Shown: positions 8,794-18,040 of the stretch, in pieces
How the letters are laid out: each line of letters starts with the position of its first letter
How positions within the stretch are numbered: position 1 is the first letter of the stretch
From: CAWCDJ01 sp963836015
GTDB lineage: Bacteria > Acidobacteriota > Terriglobia > Bryobacterales > Bryobacteraceae
Assembly: GCA_963836015.1 (NCBI GenBank)
Contig: CAWIIF010000009.1
Location: 62,001-126,000, forward strand
Length of the DNA stretch: 64,000 nucleotides
Reading direction: 5' to 3'
Translations under genes and position numbers: made by a program
The notes under the pieces: generated by a model
The model's input: only the letters and a program-made list of their open reading frames with translations
What the model was told of the DNA's origin: nothing
Database searches by the model: none

Positions 8794-9702
8794 TCAATTC
8801 ACCATCTGTGCGGGCAGGGATACCCGGGAGAGCCAGCCCTGAATTTCCGCAATGCCGGCCAGGGCGGCCACTTCGCCGGCGTGGATCAATTGCGGGCCGC
8901 TGTCGAAGGCGTTCCAATCGACTCCGCGCACATCGGGAGCAATCACCAGGTCGGTTTCGCCGCGCCACTCGCTGTCGCAGCGGCTTTGCAGGATCTGGAA
9001 GCAGCGGCTTACCACCTGGAGCATGTTGCCGGGCAGCGCGTCCGGAACGGCGGCGGGCAGGGGCACGGAGATGACGTGGGTGGCGCCGAGCCGGCGCGCC
9101 AGGGCGGCCGGGATTCCCATGCTCATGGCGCCATCCACCAGCAGCCGTCCCTCGTGGTGAACCGGCTCGAACAGTCCGGGATAGGCGCAACTGGCGCGAA
9201 TGGGCTCGAACACACCGCCCGTTCCCGCGAAGGGCGCCGGTTCTCCGCTGGCCAAGTCCGTGGCCACGACGCCCAGCGGAATGCGCATCTCCTCGAACCG
9301 GTAGACCTTCAGGAGCCGTTCCAGGAAGCGATTCATGCACTGGCTGCCAATCAGACCCAGCCGGCTCAGGGTCAGGCGCCCCACGTCGCCCAGGCGCATC
9401 GAACAGCCGGCACGAGCGATTTCTTCGACACCGGCGCCGCTAGCGTAAGCCGCGGCGACAATGGCGCCGGCGCTAATGCCGGTCACGCAGTGGATGGGGA
9501 TGTGGTGCTGTTCCAGCACCCGGAGGACTCCGGCATGAGCGATGCCGCGGGCGAATCCGCCCCCCAGGGCCAGCCCGATCCGGACCGGGGACCCGGACGC
9601 GAGCGGTTCGCCGGGAGCCGGGCGCGAAGCCCGCCTCAAGATCGCCCCGTTCCAGGACATGGTCTCGGGTATGGAAACTGTGATGCCGGATTTCGTCTGC
9701 AT
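8794..9702 (-). CDS. Patatin-like phospholipase
   Basis: The 302-residue protein starts at ATG 9702 behind GAGAGG. It has all patatin landmarks: the glycine-rich oxyanion loop LALGGGFARGIAHAGVL near residue 43, the nucleophile elbow GISAG near 78, and the catalytic aspartate in VDGAMSMG near 200. It should hydrolyse acyl ester bonds in phospholipids or other lipids. The segment after the aspartate (ATHVISVPLP) also fits the RssA/YchK-like bacterial group. No signal peptide or membrane segment is seen. It is convergent with the sigma/kinase pair and divergent from the second kinase, so it is probably its own transcription unit. Confidence 0.85.
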   Translation of the reverse strand: MQTKSGITVSIPETMSWNGAILRRASRPAPGEPLASGSPVRIGLALGGGFARGIAHAGVLRVLEQHHIPIHCVTGISAGAIVAAAYASGAGVEEIARAGCSMRLGDVGRLTLSRLGLIGSQCMNRFLERLLKVYRFEEMRIPLGVVATDLASGEPAPFAGTGGVFEPIRASCAYPGLFEPVHHEGRLLVDGAMSMGIPAALARRLGATHVISVPLPAAVPDALPGNMLQVVSRCFQILQSRCDSEWRGETDLVIAPDVRGVDWNAFDSGPQLIHAGEVAALAGIAEIQGWLSRVSLPAQMVN

Positions 9703-9856
9703 AGCTGCCTCTCATCAGGGTAGAGCGCAGGAAAACGCCCGAATCCCTACCCACGCATACTTTTTTTGATGGGGCTGCCGTCCGCATTTCTCTGTCGCCC
9801 GCCGCCCTCAGCCCTCAAGCCGCTGTTATCATGGCGGCAGACACCCCGGACCTTCC

Positions 9857-11338
9857 ATGATCGACGAAATCCTTGACGGCAAATACCGCCTCGACCGCCA
9901 ACTGGGCGCGGGCGGTATGGGAAACGTCTACCTGGCCACGCACCTCGGAACCACGCGGGTCGTGGCAGTCAAGGTGATCGCTCCCAAGTGGGCGGCGGAC
10001 CCGCATTTCCTGGCACGGTTCCAGCGGGAAGCGCAGGCGTGCGGCCGGCTGCGCCATCCGAATATCGTCAACGTCACTGATTTTGGAATTGCCAACACCG
10101 GGAGGGGACACGTCCCGTACCTCGTCATGGAACTCCTGGACGGGGAGACGCTCTCGGCCTTCCAGCAGACCCAACTAAGGCCGGCGCTGCCCCTGGTCGC
10201 GGACCTTCTGGACCAGGTCGGCCTGGCGCTCGAAGAGGCGCACCGGCACGGAATCGTGCACCGCGACCTGAAACCGGACAACATCTGGCTGGAGCCGAAC
10301 GGACGCGGCGGATATACGGTCAAGGTCCTCGATTTCGGGGTGGCCAAGATGAAGCTGCCCGGCGATCCGCAACCGCAGCCGGCGCCGGAGCCTGGCACCG
10401 CGACCCCCTCCGGTCTCCTGCCGCCGGTTTCGGGCGATGGGGAAACGGTGGCGATGGATCTGCGACAGGAGCCCCAGGGGAGGCTGGTCCGCGTCCGCGC
10501 CGAGGAGGCCGAGACGGTTGCCATGGCGCAGGCTGCGTTGGATCCATCCTCCGGGTCCTGGGGCAGCGACGGGGGCCAGACGATGCCGGGAAGCCTGGTC
10601 GGAACCCCGGCGTATATGTCCCCGGAGCAGGCGATGGGGCTGGAAACCGATTTCCGCTCCGACATCTACAGCCTGGCCGTGGTGGCCTATTCGCTGGTCT
10701 GCGGCGAACTGCCCTTCACCGGGAAAACCAGTGAGCTGATCGAATTTCACCGGAGCGGCAGTCCCACGCCGCCGGCGCGCGTCGCGACAGTGCCGCGTGA
10801 CGTATCGGACACGGTGCTCGCCGGACTGGCGCGCGATCCCGCCGCCCGTCCGCCGTCGGCCATCGAGTTTGCGCGGCGATTCCACAACGCGGTGGATGCC
10901 GAGTTCTTCGCACTGCGAAGATCCAGGGCATTTCTGATGCAGCACTTCGCCACGTTTGCCTTTCTGGTGCTGCCCATCTACGCCGTCCTGTTGTCCGTCA
11001 TCGCCCTGATGGCGTCATTCGGCGGCAAAGTGCTGCCGGGCGCGCTGCTGCGGATTGCGCTGGTCCCGGCCGCCGCCGCTGTACTTCTGGTCTTTTTCGA
11101 TAATGTGCTGCGGGCGACGGCGGCGCTCATCGCCATGGATGAGAAGGTCCGGGTGAGGCGATTCCTCTCCTTCCGGGTCTTCTGGAAGCTGGTGAAAGCG
11201 ATGCCGGCCCTCGCCGGTCACTCAGGCCCGATCGTTGTTTTTGTTCGGACCCGGCTGGCTGATCGGCGATTGCCTCTGGCCGGTACTCTGCGTGGTCGAG
11301 AACCTGTCCGGGAAGGCGGCGGTGCTGCGTTCGCGTAG
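9857..11338 (+). CDS. Serine/threonine protein kinase with membrane domain, truncated by frameshift
   Basis: The readable frame gives 493 residues. The kinase domain runs from YRLDRQLGAGGMGNVYLA (residue 10) to about 340: the lysine is in VAVKVI, the catalytic loop is HRDLKPDNIWL near 136, and DFGVAKM is near 161. Between DFG and the SPEQ motif is an insert of about 75 residues, far longer than usual, rich in proline and threonine and containing ETVAM twice. Membrane helices follow from about residue 365 (LVLPIYAVLLSVIALMASF). From about 454 the sequence stops looking like protein (many arginines and glycines) until an early stop, because the true frame continues elsewhere from about 11217. 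The intact product would be about 612 residues. Confidence 0.82.
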   Translation: MIDEILDGKYRLDRQLGAGGMGNVYLATHLGTTRVVAVKVIAPKWAADPHFLARFQREAQACGRLRHPNIVNVTDFGIANTGRGHVPYLVMELLDGETLSAFQQTQLRPALPLVADLLDQVGLALEEAHRHGIVHRDLKPDNIWLEPNGRGGYTVKVLDFGVAKMKLPGDPQPQPAPEPGTATPSGLLPPVSGDGETVAMDLRQEPQGRLVRVRAEEAETVAMAQAALDPSSGSWGSDGGQTMPGSLVGTPAYMSPEQAMGLETDFRSDIYSLAVVAYSLVCGELPFTGKTSELIEFHRSGSPTPPARVATVPRDVSDTVLAGLARDPAARPPSAIEFARRFHNAVDAEFFALRRSRAFLMQHFATFAFLVLPIYAVLLSVIALMASFGGKVLPGALLRIALVPAAAAVLLVFFDNVLRATAALIAMDEKVRVRRFLSFRVFWKLVKAMPALAGHSGPIVVFVRTRLADRRLPLAGTLRGREPVREGGGAAFA

Positions 11339-11696
11339 CCTGATGGCCGGGTTGAACTCCGCCGGGCGCGCCCTGGCCATCCGCCACGTGGCGCTGGCGG
11401 TACTCGCCATCGGGGACGTCGTCAAGTCTCTGCCCTTCGTCTGGCAAACCGGGCATGTGCAGCGGTCGAACAGCGATACCTGGTTCCCGATCTTCGCCAT
11501 ATTCGCCGCGGCCCCGCTGTTCTTGTACGACCGCACCGCCGCGCAAAAGGAAGGTCCGCTGCTGCAACTGGACCGCACGCCGGAGGTTCGAACCACCGCC
11601 CGCCCGCTCTCCGTCAGTTCGATGGTCTGGCTGGCGATCGGCGTGATTTACCTGTTATTTCAGCCGCTCAAACTGTGGCTCTTCGGTTCGAAATGA
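11217..11696 (+). pseudogene. Frame-displaced C-terminal membrane region of the preceding kinase
   Basis: After removing one G at 11216/11217 (context CGCCGGTC) the kinase frame continues as LFLFGPGWLIGDCLWPVLCV, then ENLSGKAAVLRSRSLMAGL, and ends after a last membrane helix (SSMVWLAIGVIYLLFQ) at 11696. The ENLSGKAAVLRSRSL stretch resembles the membrane domain found in acidobacterial kinases and in glycerophosphodiesterase-type membrane proteins. There is no start codon with a ribosome site here, so this is the tail of the upstream gene and not a separate gene. Whether the extra base is real or a base-call error cannot be told from the sequence. Confidence 0.7.
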
Positions 11697-11727
11697 GGAC
11701 GCCCGCTAAACGGCCACTCCCCAGCCG

Positions 11728-12501
11728 CTACGTCCAGTCGAACTCCGCCCACATCACCGTGTGGTCGGATGCTCCCGGAGCGCGGCGCGGCTCCAGGTCC
11801 ACTTCGGCCGCCCGGCAAACGTCGGCCAGGGGCGGCGTTGCCATGATGTGGTCGATGCGCCAGCCCCAGTTGTTTTCGAACGCGTTGCGGAAATAATCCC
11901 AATAGGTGTACTGCACACGCTCGGGATGGAGCTTGCGGAAGACGTCGATAAAGCCCCACGCTGCCGCCTCCGCATAGGCCCGGCGCGCGTCGATGTGGAA
12001 GTCCACATCGTTGACCCTGCGGTCCGGATGATAGACATCGAGGGGTTCCGGCGCGACGTTCATATCGCCCGTCCAGACGGCGGGTTTCCGCGGGTCGAAG
12101 CGCTCGTCAAAATATCGCCGGACGCGCCGGAACCACTCCAGCTTGTACGCATATTTCTCCGAATCGACACGGAATCCCTGGGGCACATACGTGTTCACCA
12201 CCGGCACGCCGGCCACCACAACTTCGAGCACGCGGACGTCCTCACTGTCCGGACCTTCCTCGAATCCGTAGAAGACCGCTTCCGGCTCGGCCCGGGTCAG
12301 CGTCGCGACGCCGTTGTAGGCTTTGGCGCCGCGGAAGCGCGCGTGATACCCGGCGGCGCGAAGAGCGTCGGCCGGAAACTCGCTGTCCTGCACCTTGGTC
12401 TCCTGCAGGCACATCACGTCAGGCTGATGCTGTGCCAGCCAGTCGAGGAGCAGCGGCAGACGCTTGCGGATCGAATTCACATTCCAGGTTGCAAGCTTCA
12501 T
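11728..12501 (-). CDS. xth: Exodeoxyribonuclease III (AP endonuclease, ExoA/XthA family)
   Basis: The 257-residue protein has the family length and all signature motifs: LATWNVNSIRKRL at the N-terminus, CLQETKVQD with the metal-binding glutamate near residue 35, a WTGDMNVAP motif near 147, WRIDHIMATPPL near 220 and the catalytic histidine pair in GASDHTVMWAEF near 248. It cleaves DNA at abasic sites and removes 3'-blocking groups in base excision repair. It is convergent with the broken kinase and lies 18 bases beyond the molybdoenzyme gene on the same strand, so it may be the last gene of that unit. Confidence 0.93.
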   Translation of the reverse strand: MKLATWNVNSIRKRLPLLLDWLAQHQPDVMCLQETKVQDSEFPADALRAAGYHARFRGAKAYNGVATLTRAEPEAVFYGFEEGPDSEDVRVLEVVVAGVPVVNTYVPQGFRVDSEKYAYKLEWFRRVRRYFDERFDPRKPAVWTGDMNVAPEPLDVYHPDRRVNDVDFHIDARRAYAEAAAWGFIDVFRKLHPERVQYTYWDYFRNAFENNWGWRIDHIMATPPLADVCRAAEVDLEPRRAPGASDHTVMWAEFDWT

Positions 12502-12519
12502 CAGGGTGGTTCCCGAACA

Positions 12520-13278
12520 TCAGATGCCGGCGTACCACGCGTATCCGCCTTCCGGAGCCGCGGAGCCCAGTCCTTTGCCGAGCCGTTTCAGGCTATCGGT
12601 TATGGTGAGGCGGGTGATGTACTTCAGGCTCTTGTAGCCGAGCTGCCGGGGAACGCGCAACCGGAGAGGCCCGCCGAATGCGACGGGAAGGTCGCCGCCG
12701 TTCATACTGTGGGTCACGAGAGTTTGCGGGTGCAATGCATCGTCCATATCGATGCTCTCCCACCAGTCGGATTGAAACGAACGGTAGACCACATATCGGG
12801 CCTGCGGGAGCGTCCCCACCAGGTCCAGGATGTGCGAGAGGGGCACGCCGGTCCATTCGGCTATATAAGACCAGCCCTCTTCGCAGGCCAGGTGGGTGAC
12901 CTGGCTGCGCCGGGGAAAGCTCTTGATCTCCGCGAGCGAGAAAGAGGCGGGGCGGGCGACCATTCCATCCACGGCGAGACGCCAGCCGGTGAACGCTCCC
13001 TGCTGAAGGCGGCTGAACGCTTCGCCCAAGGGATCGACGTGGTTCGGGAACGGCGGCTTCGAAATCTGGTCCGGCCGGAACTCGCGTGCGAGGGAGTGGC
13101 GAGTCAATAAGCGCTGCGTTGCATAGGTCAGCGTTTCGCCTGGGCCGAAGAGGCCGCCGCCATCCGGCGGGACGAGCCCATAACGCTGCGCGAGCCTGGC
13201 AGCGACGGCAAGGCCGGAGGCGCCCGCGGTTCCTGCCAGGCCGGCGGTGATGAGCCTGCGCCGCGACAGCATTTTCAT
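12520..13278 (-). CDS. Periplasmic molybdopterin-dependent oxidoreductase (sulfite oxidase/MsrP-like)
   Basis: The protein is 252 residues if started at ATG 13278. It begins with a twin-arginine signal (SRRRLITAGLAGTAGASG), so it should be exported folded. The sulfite-oxidase fold follows, with the probable molybdenum-ligating cysteine in THLACEEGWSY near residue 145, then EWTGVPLSHIL and a C-terminal PRQLGYKSLKYITRL typical of YedY/MsrP-like enzymes. It starts inside the stop codon of the cytochrome b561 gene (ATGA), so the two are co-translated and the cytochrome is presumably its electron partner. The substrate cannot be read from the sequence; sulfoxide reduction or sulfite oxidation are options. 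Confidence 0.82.
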   Translation of the reverse strand: MKMLSRRRLITAGLAGTAGASGLAVAARLAQRYGLVPPDGGGLFGPGETLTYATQRLLTRHSLAREFRPDQISKPPFPNHVDPLGEAFSRLQQGAFTGWRLAVDGMVARPASFSLAEIKSFPRRSQVTHLACEEGWSYIAEWTGVPLSHILDLVGTLPQARYVVYRSFQSDWWESIDMDDALHPQTLVTHSMNGGDLPVAFGGPLRLRVPRQLGYKSLKYITRLTITDSLKRLGKGLGSAAPEGGYAWYAGI

Positions 13279-14037
13279 GTCCGCTCTCCATGCCCGGCGG
13301 GGCGGCCGGTGATCATCGCCCGCATCCGGCTGCGGAACCCGGCCAGACCGACCATCACGATGTGGACCGAAAGGAAAAGCACCAGGGATATGGAGACGAA
13401 GAAGTGTATCGTTCGCGCGGACTGCTGGCCGCCGAAAACGGTGACCGCCGCCGGGACCGCCGGACGCGATGGCGGGGGACATGGCCAGGCCCGTCCAGAT
13501 CACCAGCGGGAACAGAACGAAAACGACGAGCAAATAAGTGAGACGCTGAAGCACGTTATACGACCAGGCTTCTTCCTCACCCGGCCGCCTGAAGCGCAAA
13601 TGCCGGGCGATCTCCATCCAAATCCCCCTCTGGGAGAGTCCGTCGCGAGCGGGAAGGAGATTCTGCCGGAAATGCCCGCTGAAGAGTCCGAAGCCTACGT
13701 AAAGCAAGCCGGTCAACACCGCGACCCAGGCCGATTGGAAATGGAGATAGCGGCTCCAGCCGTTCTGGTCGGGGAGCACGTAGCCGTAGCCGGTGGGGAC
13801 GGTGGCCCGGGAGGCCGGGATCGGTAGTTTGAACAAGGGAGGCGTCAGCGCGTTGCCGGCTTCACCCCAATAGAAGCGCGGGTGAGAGATGAGAATTTCC
13901 ACTCCGGTGACCAGCAGGGCGAGAAAGGATAAGGTGGTGATCCAGTGAGTGACGCGAACGACCGCGGAATGCCGCGGCCGAACGGTGGCGGCCGTCACTG
14001 ACGCAGCAGAAGCGGAGCCCCAGACGGAATCGGCCAT
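13275..14037 (-). pseudogene. Cytochrome b561-type membrane protein, interrupted by one frameshift
   Basis: From ATG 14037 the frame encodes a cytochrome b561/DUF4405-type protein with membrane segments: HWITTLSFLALLVTGVEIL near 30-50, AWVAVLTGLLYVGFGLF near 105-120 and LTYLLVVFVLFPLVIWTG near 165-183. After AMSPAIAS the frame turns into arginine-rich nonsense and runs into the next gene. Removing one G at 13460/13461 (context TCCGGCGG) restores a fourth helix, ISLVLFLSVHIVMVGLAGF, and a stop at 13275 that overlaps the molybdoenzyme start. The length of 763 bases is one more than a multiple of three. Haem-ligating histidines are visible in helices 1 and 4. Its role would be to pass quinol electrons to the molybdoenzyme. 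Confidence 0.75.
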
Positions 14038-14094
14038 TTGCGGAATTGTACCAGTTCGGCCGGGTCAGGCGCGGAACGCGTGTAAACTCAGACG

Positions 14095-15354
14095 ATGATG
14101 CATTCGAAACGCATCCTGTCTGCGATCGTCCTCCTGACCTCGTTCGCCTTACCGGCGGTGCGCGCGGCTGACGGTTCGAAACCGAAGGTCCGCGCCATCA
14201 CGGGCTTCGTCACGATCGACGTGAAGTCGTATCCGTCGCAGATCGAGGAAGCCGTGAAGTTTCTCAGCCGGGTGCGCGACGCCATCACGGCCGCGGGCTA
14301 TACCGTGCAAGGCATCCGCATCTCGACGCAGCCGTTTCCCGAGTACACGCGTGGCCTCGACCACGCTGCAGCGCTGAAGGTGCTGCACGGAATCAACGAC
14401 CTTTCGGGCAGGCTGCACTTCGCGCCGAACATCGGCCCCGCGATGTCCAAGGATACGGACGACCCGGAGGCGGCCGGCCTCGTGGCCGAGGTTCTGGCAG
14501 AGACGGGCAACCACCTCGCCGCGAATATCGTGACGGCCGGCGAGGACGGCATCCATTGGAACGCCGTGCGGCAGGCCGCGCGGATCATCAGGACCGTGGG
14601 CCAACGCAGCCCGCACGGCCAGGGCAACTTCAACTTCGCGGCCATCGCGATGCTGAAACCTTATGGGCCGTTCTACCCGGGCGCGTGGCATCCCGGCGGG
14701 GGGCCTCCCCGTTTTGCAATCGGACTCGAAGCCGCCAACGTGGTGATGGACGTCTTCGCGCGCGAGCACGACCCGCGGACCGCCGGAAGAGCGCTCACCG
14801 AGGCGCTCGACGTTCACCTGAGCGCCGTGGAAGGGGCAGCTCTGAAGGCGGCGGCCGGTAGCGGATGGACGTATGCCGGAATCGATCCGACACCCGCGCC
14901 GGGCGGCGCGGTTTCCATCGGAACGGCGATTGAATCTTTCACCGGCGCGCCTTTCGGCTCGCCAGGGACCGAGACCGCCTCCGGCATCATCACCAGGGCC
15001 GTACAGGCCGTGCGGGTGAAGCAGACGGGCTATTCGGGACTGATGATTCCCGTGCTCGAAGACGCGGTCCTGACGCGCCGGTGGACGGAGGGCACCTACG
15101 GGCTCGATTCGATTCTGGCGTATTCGGCCGTATGCGCGGGCGGCGTAGACACGGTGCCGCTGGCGGGGGACACCAGCGAAGACGTCATCGCGCGAATCGC
15201 CGGCGATGTCGCCACGCTGGCCTTCAAGTGGCACAAACCGCTGGCGGCGCGGCTGCTGCCGGCGCCGGGAAAGAAGGCCGGTGAGATGACGGAGTTCAGC
15301 GGCGCCCTGGCGAATGCGATTATTCAGCCGCTGGCGGGCTCGCCGGGGAAATGA
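14095..15354 (+). CDS. DUF711 family protein with signal peptide
   Basis: The 419-residue protein starts with a Sec-type signal (RILSAIVLLTSFALPAVRA). The body matches the DUF711/UPF0210 family in landmarks such as RAITGFVTIDV, the GPAMSKDTDD region near 125, GNFNFAAIAML and a C-terminal EDAVLTRRWTEGTYGLDSIL. DUF711 proteins have no firmly established biochemical role, although structures show a ferredoxin-like arrangement. Most members are cytoplasmic, so a secreted one is a variant form common in Acidobacteria-like genomes. It ends 18 bases before the convergent reductase gene. Confidence 0.75.
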   Translation: MMHSKRILSAIVLLTSFALPAVRAADGSKPKVRAITGFVTIDVKSYPSQIEEAVKFLSRVRDAITAAGYTVQGIRISTQPFPEYTRGLDHAAALKVLHGINDLSGRLHFAPNIGPAMSKDTDDPEAAGLVAEVLAETGNHLAANIVTAGEDGIHWNAVRQAARIIRTVGQRSPHGQGNFNFAAIAMLKPYGPFYPGAWHPGGGPPRFAIGLEAANVVMDVFAREHDPRTAGRALTEALDVHLSAVEGAALKAAAGSGWTYAGIDPTPAPGGAVSIGTAIESFTGAPFGSPGTETASGIITRAVQAVRVKQTGYSGLMIPVLEDAVLTRRWTEGTYGLDSILAYSAVCAGGVDTVPLAGDTSEDVIARIAGDVATLAFKWHKPLAARLLPAPGKKAGEMTEFSGALANAIIQPLAGSPGK

Positions 15355-15372
15355 TCGCCCGGCAGTCGCCGG

Positions 15373-16068
15373 TCAGCTCGGTTTGGCAAAGGTGCCGGGG
15401 CTGTGGGGCGTGCCCTGCCACTGCGGCTGGCGCTCGCTGACAGCCTTGGCCAGGGCGCCGCGTACGCCGGCGGCGTCGAGATCCGCGCCGTAAACCGGGG
15501 AGCCGGGCTGCTGGCGCCAGGATTCCGCGAGGGTGCCGGCATCCACGCCATCGAATCCGAGCTCGTTCAAGAGCTGGATCACGACTCCCTTGGCCCGGTC
15601 GTCGTCACCCGCCACGGGCAGTGCAAAGCGCCCGGGGCTGCCCTCGGGGCGGCCGAAATCCATCAGGTGCTGGGCATAGATATTATTGAATGCCTTGACC
15701 ACGGGCCTGCCCAACTGCTGCTGGACCCACTGGCTTTCGGTCATCCCGTTCTCGATCTCCTCGATGCGGCCGTCGCGTTCGCGCGGGTAGTAATTGCCCG
15801 TGTCGACGACGACCACGTCGCGGGGGACGCCCGCAAACAAATCTTTCGGCAGATCGCGGATCTTCGCCTGGGGAATCGTGACCACCACCACGCTGCCGGA
15901 GCGGGCCGCTTCGGGGGCCGAGACCGCCTTCGCCCCGGTCTCTTTCGCCAGACGGGCGAGCGACTCGGGTCCTCGCGAGTTGGCCACAAATACCTCATGG
16001 CCGAGGGCTGCCAGCCGGCGCGTGAGGGTGCCACCGATCTGCCCAGCACCAATGATTCCGATCTTCAT
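15373..16068 (-). CDS. NADPH-dependent F420 reductase-like (Rossmann) oxidoreductase
   Basis: The protein is 231 residues from ATG 16068, which has AGGAG seven bases upstream; the open frame extends further but without protein-like sequence. It opens with the dinucleotide-binding loop KIGIIGAGQIGGTL, followed by FVANSRGPESL, whose SRGPE after beta strand 2 suits binding of the 2'-phosphate of NADP. Later motifs VVVVTIPQAKI, VVVDTGNYYP and VKAFNNIYAQHL are typical of the NADP-oxidoreductase/F420-dependent family. It probably reduces a deazaflavin or another small acceptor using NADPH. Use of F420 itself is not certain, since no F420 biosynthesis gene is nearby. Confidence 0.8.
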   Translation of the reverse strand: MKIGIIGAGQIGGTLTRRLAALGHEVFVANSRGPESLARLAKETGAKAVSAPEAARSGSVVVVTIPQAKIRDLPKDLFAGVPRDVVVVDTGNYYPRERDGRIEEIENGMTESQWVQQQLGRPVVKAFNNIYAQHLMDFGRPEGSPGRFALPVAGDDDRAKGVVIQLLNELGFDGVDAGTLAESWRQQPGSPVYGADLDAAGVRGALAKAVSERQPQWQGTPHSPGTFAKPS

Positions 16069-16183
16069 ACTGCTCCTTTCTTTGGTCAGGCCCTTGAATT
16101 TGATGCGAGAACGCGGCACCCGTCGCAGAACGGCGGGCAACGATTCGTGTGGATTCGTCCCCTGAGGCCGCGCCGCGCGGCTC

Positions 16184-18040
16184 TTAATTGTCGGTGGGCC
16201 TCTCTGCGTGATCGATGACGAGCACTTCGACCGGAGCCGTAGTTGGCACGAGTTCCAGGCCAAGTTGCCCCTGCACGGCGGCAAAGATGTTCGGGAGGTT
16301 GGGATCGGCGGGGAACCCATTTGCGCGCGGACCAGCGGGCCCTCCGAACCCCGGCAATCCCTGGGTCGCATCGTTCGGAGTGAATTTCAGACGGAGATCG
16401 AATTCGCCCGTGAATCCGGTCTTATCCACGACCGGCCGGCCTAGAATCTGGGCAAGCCTTCCGATGAGATCGGCCATGCGGATCTTACTTCCTTGCAGCC
16501 GCACGGCAGTGGACTCCAGGGAAAACCCCACGTAACCGCAATCCACCTTCCCGGGGACGTGGTGCGGCGGCGTGCCGGGCGGAAAGGATACGCAGACGAC
16601 TTCCTTCGGCGGCGGCAGCTTGAGGCCATCTATTGCCGGCTTCAAATCGTAAACGGGGAGATCGCGCGTCTCCCGGTGGAGCGCCAGCTTGAACCGGGCG
16701 GCCAGGAGCGTTTGCAGCATCAGCCACATGTGCTTCGGATCGGTCGTACCTTCCGGTTTGGCATCGATGTCGTAGCCGTCCGTTTTGGCCCAGGCCGGGC
16801 CTCCGGCCACCTGTGCAGGCGGCAGGGGGATCCAGTGGAGGGGGTCGTGGTCCGCGTACGCAAACTGGATGAGGCCGATCAACGACAGGTTCGTCAAGCG
16901 CAGCCGGCCGCCGGGTTGATAGCCGCCTCCCATCGGGTGACGGGTGGGCTCGCTCCCGTCAAAAGCATTTCGTTTGATCGAAGCCGTCTGAAACGCGGGA
17001 GGCGCGGCGGACTGGCCGAACAATCCGTATGCCGCTGCTGCCAATAGAATAGCCACCGTGAGCGTGCCCGGCCCCAGGCCGGTGCGGACCACCGGGCGCG
17101 GATGGCCCAACAGCCTCGCGATGCGGCCGGACAAGGATCCCCCATCGGCGGCAACCGCGGCGCTGAGATGCGTGGGGCGGTACGATTCCAACTGCGTGAG
17201 CGCGCGCGCGTAGGTAAGGGCGTCGCCCGAGACGGCTACGGCCACATCATCGCAGCACAGCTCGCGCTCGGCGCGAACGTGCCCCGACACCCACCAGACT
17301 GCGGGGTGGTAGAACAGGAGCGCTTCAGCAACGCTTTGCAGGATGTTGAGCAGATAGTCGTGCCGGCGGATGTGCGCCAGTTCGTGCAACAGGAGCGCTT
17401 CCAACTGCGCGGCAGGCAGACCGCCGAGCGCCCCGACCGGGACCAACACCACGGGGCGGAGCCAGCCGACCACCGCGGGCACCTGCACCAGGGCGGAGAC
17501 CAGCAGCCGCACAGGGCGGGTGAGCCCAATCCGGGCGCCGAGATTTCCGAGGGTCCGCTGCCATTCGGGGGGTGCGGGCCGGACCAGCATCGACCGCATC
17601 CGCGCGGCCATCGCCCAGCCTCCCGCCAGGCGCACCCAAAACAACAGCGCGCCGGCAAGCCAGACGATGACGACCCAGGGCAGGAACCGTGCCGGCTGAA
17701 CGCCGGACACGGCGGCGCGGACGGTCGCGGGGAGCGTCGCGGCGGGGGCGTCGGCGATGCCTAATACCGCCGGGGGAGTGCTTCGGATGCGATAGGCGGC
17801 GTACGGAGTCGCGTCCGGCGGCCGCATCAGGCCCCAGGTCACGAGCGGGGCGGCCATCATCGCTGCCAGGGCCGCGCAGGCGAGCAGGTATCGCGCGTTC
17901 GGGCTGGAGGCGCGTGCCAGCCCCCGGCGTGCAGCCGCATACAGAAGCGCAATCGATAAGCCCTGCCAGAGGAAGTGGATCAGCGTCCAGCCGAGGCGTT
18001 CCACCCACGCCTCGGAGGCGAGTATCTGCAGGGCGCTCAT
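16184..18040 (-). CDS. M56 (BlaR1-like) membrane metallopeptidase fused to TIGR03435 domain
   Basis: This 618-residue protein has N-terminal membrane helices (LIHFLWQGLSIALLYAA, YLLACAALAAMMAAPLVTW, VVIVWLAGALLFWVRL). A cytoplasmic gluzincin-type peptidase follows, with the zinc motif HELAH near residue 217 and the downstream ERELCCDDVAVA motif near 260. A last helix (TLTVAILLAAAAYGLFG) lies near 330. From about 350 onward comes a TIGR03435-type domain (FQTASIKRNAF, then LALHRETRDLPVYDL), a family almost restricted to Acidobacteria and probably outside the membrane. By analogy with BlaR1/MecR1, the outer domain senses a ligand and the peptidase inactivates the BlaI-type repressor encoded just upstream. 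The start codon overlaps the repressor stop. Confidence 0.88.
   Translation of the reverse strand: MSALQILASEAWVERLGWTLIHFLWQGLSIALLYAAARRGLARASSPNARYLLACAALAAMMAAPLVTWGLMRPPDATPYAAYRIRSTPPAVLGIADAPAATLPATVRAAVSGVQPARFLPWVVIVWLAGALLFWVRLAGGWAMAARMRSMLVRPAPPEWQRTLGNLGARIGLTRPVRLLVSALVQVPAVVGWLRPVVLVPVGALGGLPAAQLEALLLHELAHIRRHDYLLNILQSVAEALLFYHPAVWWVSGHVRAERELCCDDVAVAVSGDALTYARALTQLESYRPTHLSAAVAADGGSLSGRIARLLGHPRPVVRTGLGPGTLTVAILLAAAAYGLFGQSAAPPAFQTASIKRNAFDGSEPTRHPMGGGYQPGGRLRLTNLSLIGLIQFAYADHDPLHWIPLPPAQVAGGPAWAKTDGYDIDAKPEGTTDPKHMWLMLQTLLAARFKLALHRETRDLPVYDLKPAIDGLKLPPPKEVVCVSFPPGTPPHHVPGKVDCGYVGFSLESTAVRLQGSKIRMADLIGRLAQILGRPVVDKTGFTGEFDLRLKFTPNDATQGLPGFGGPAGPRANGFPADPNLPNIFAAVQGQLGLELVPTTAPVEVLVIDHAERPTDN

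Noticed and set aside
12520..14037. Single fused cytochrome b561-molybdoenzyme protein
   Set aside because: The frame is continuous only because of a one-base insertion; correcting it gives a separate cytochrome stop overlapping the molybdoenzyme start and its own Tat signal.
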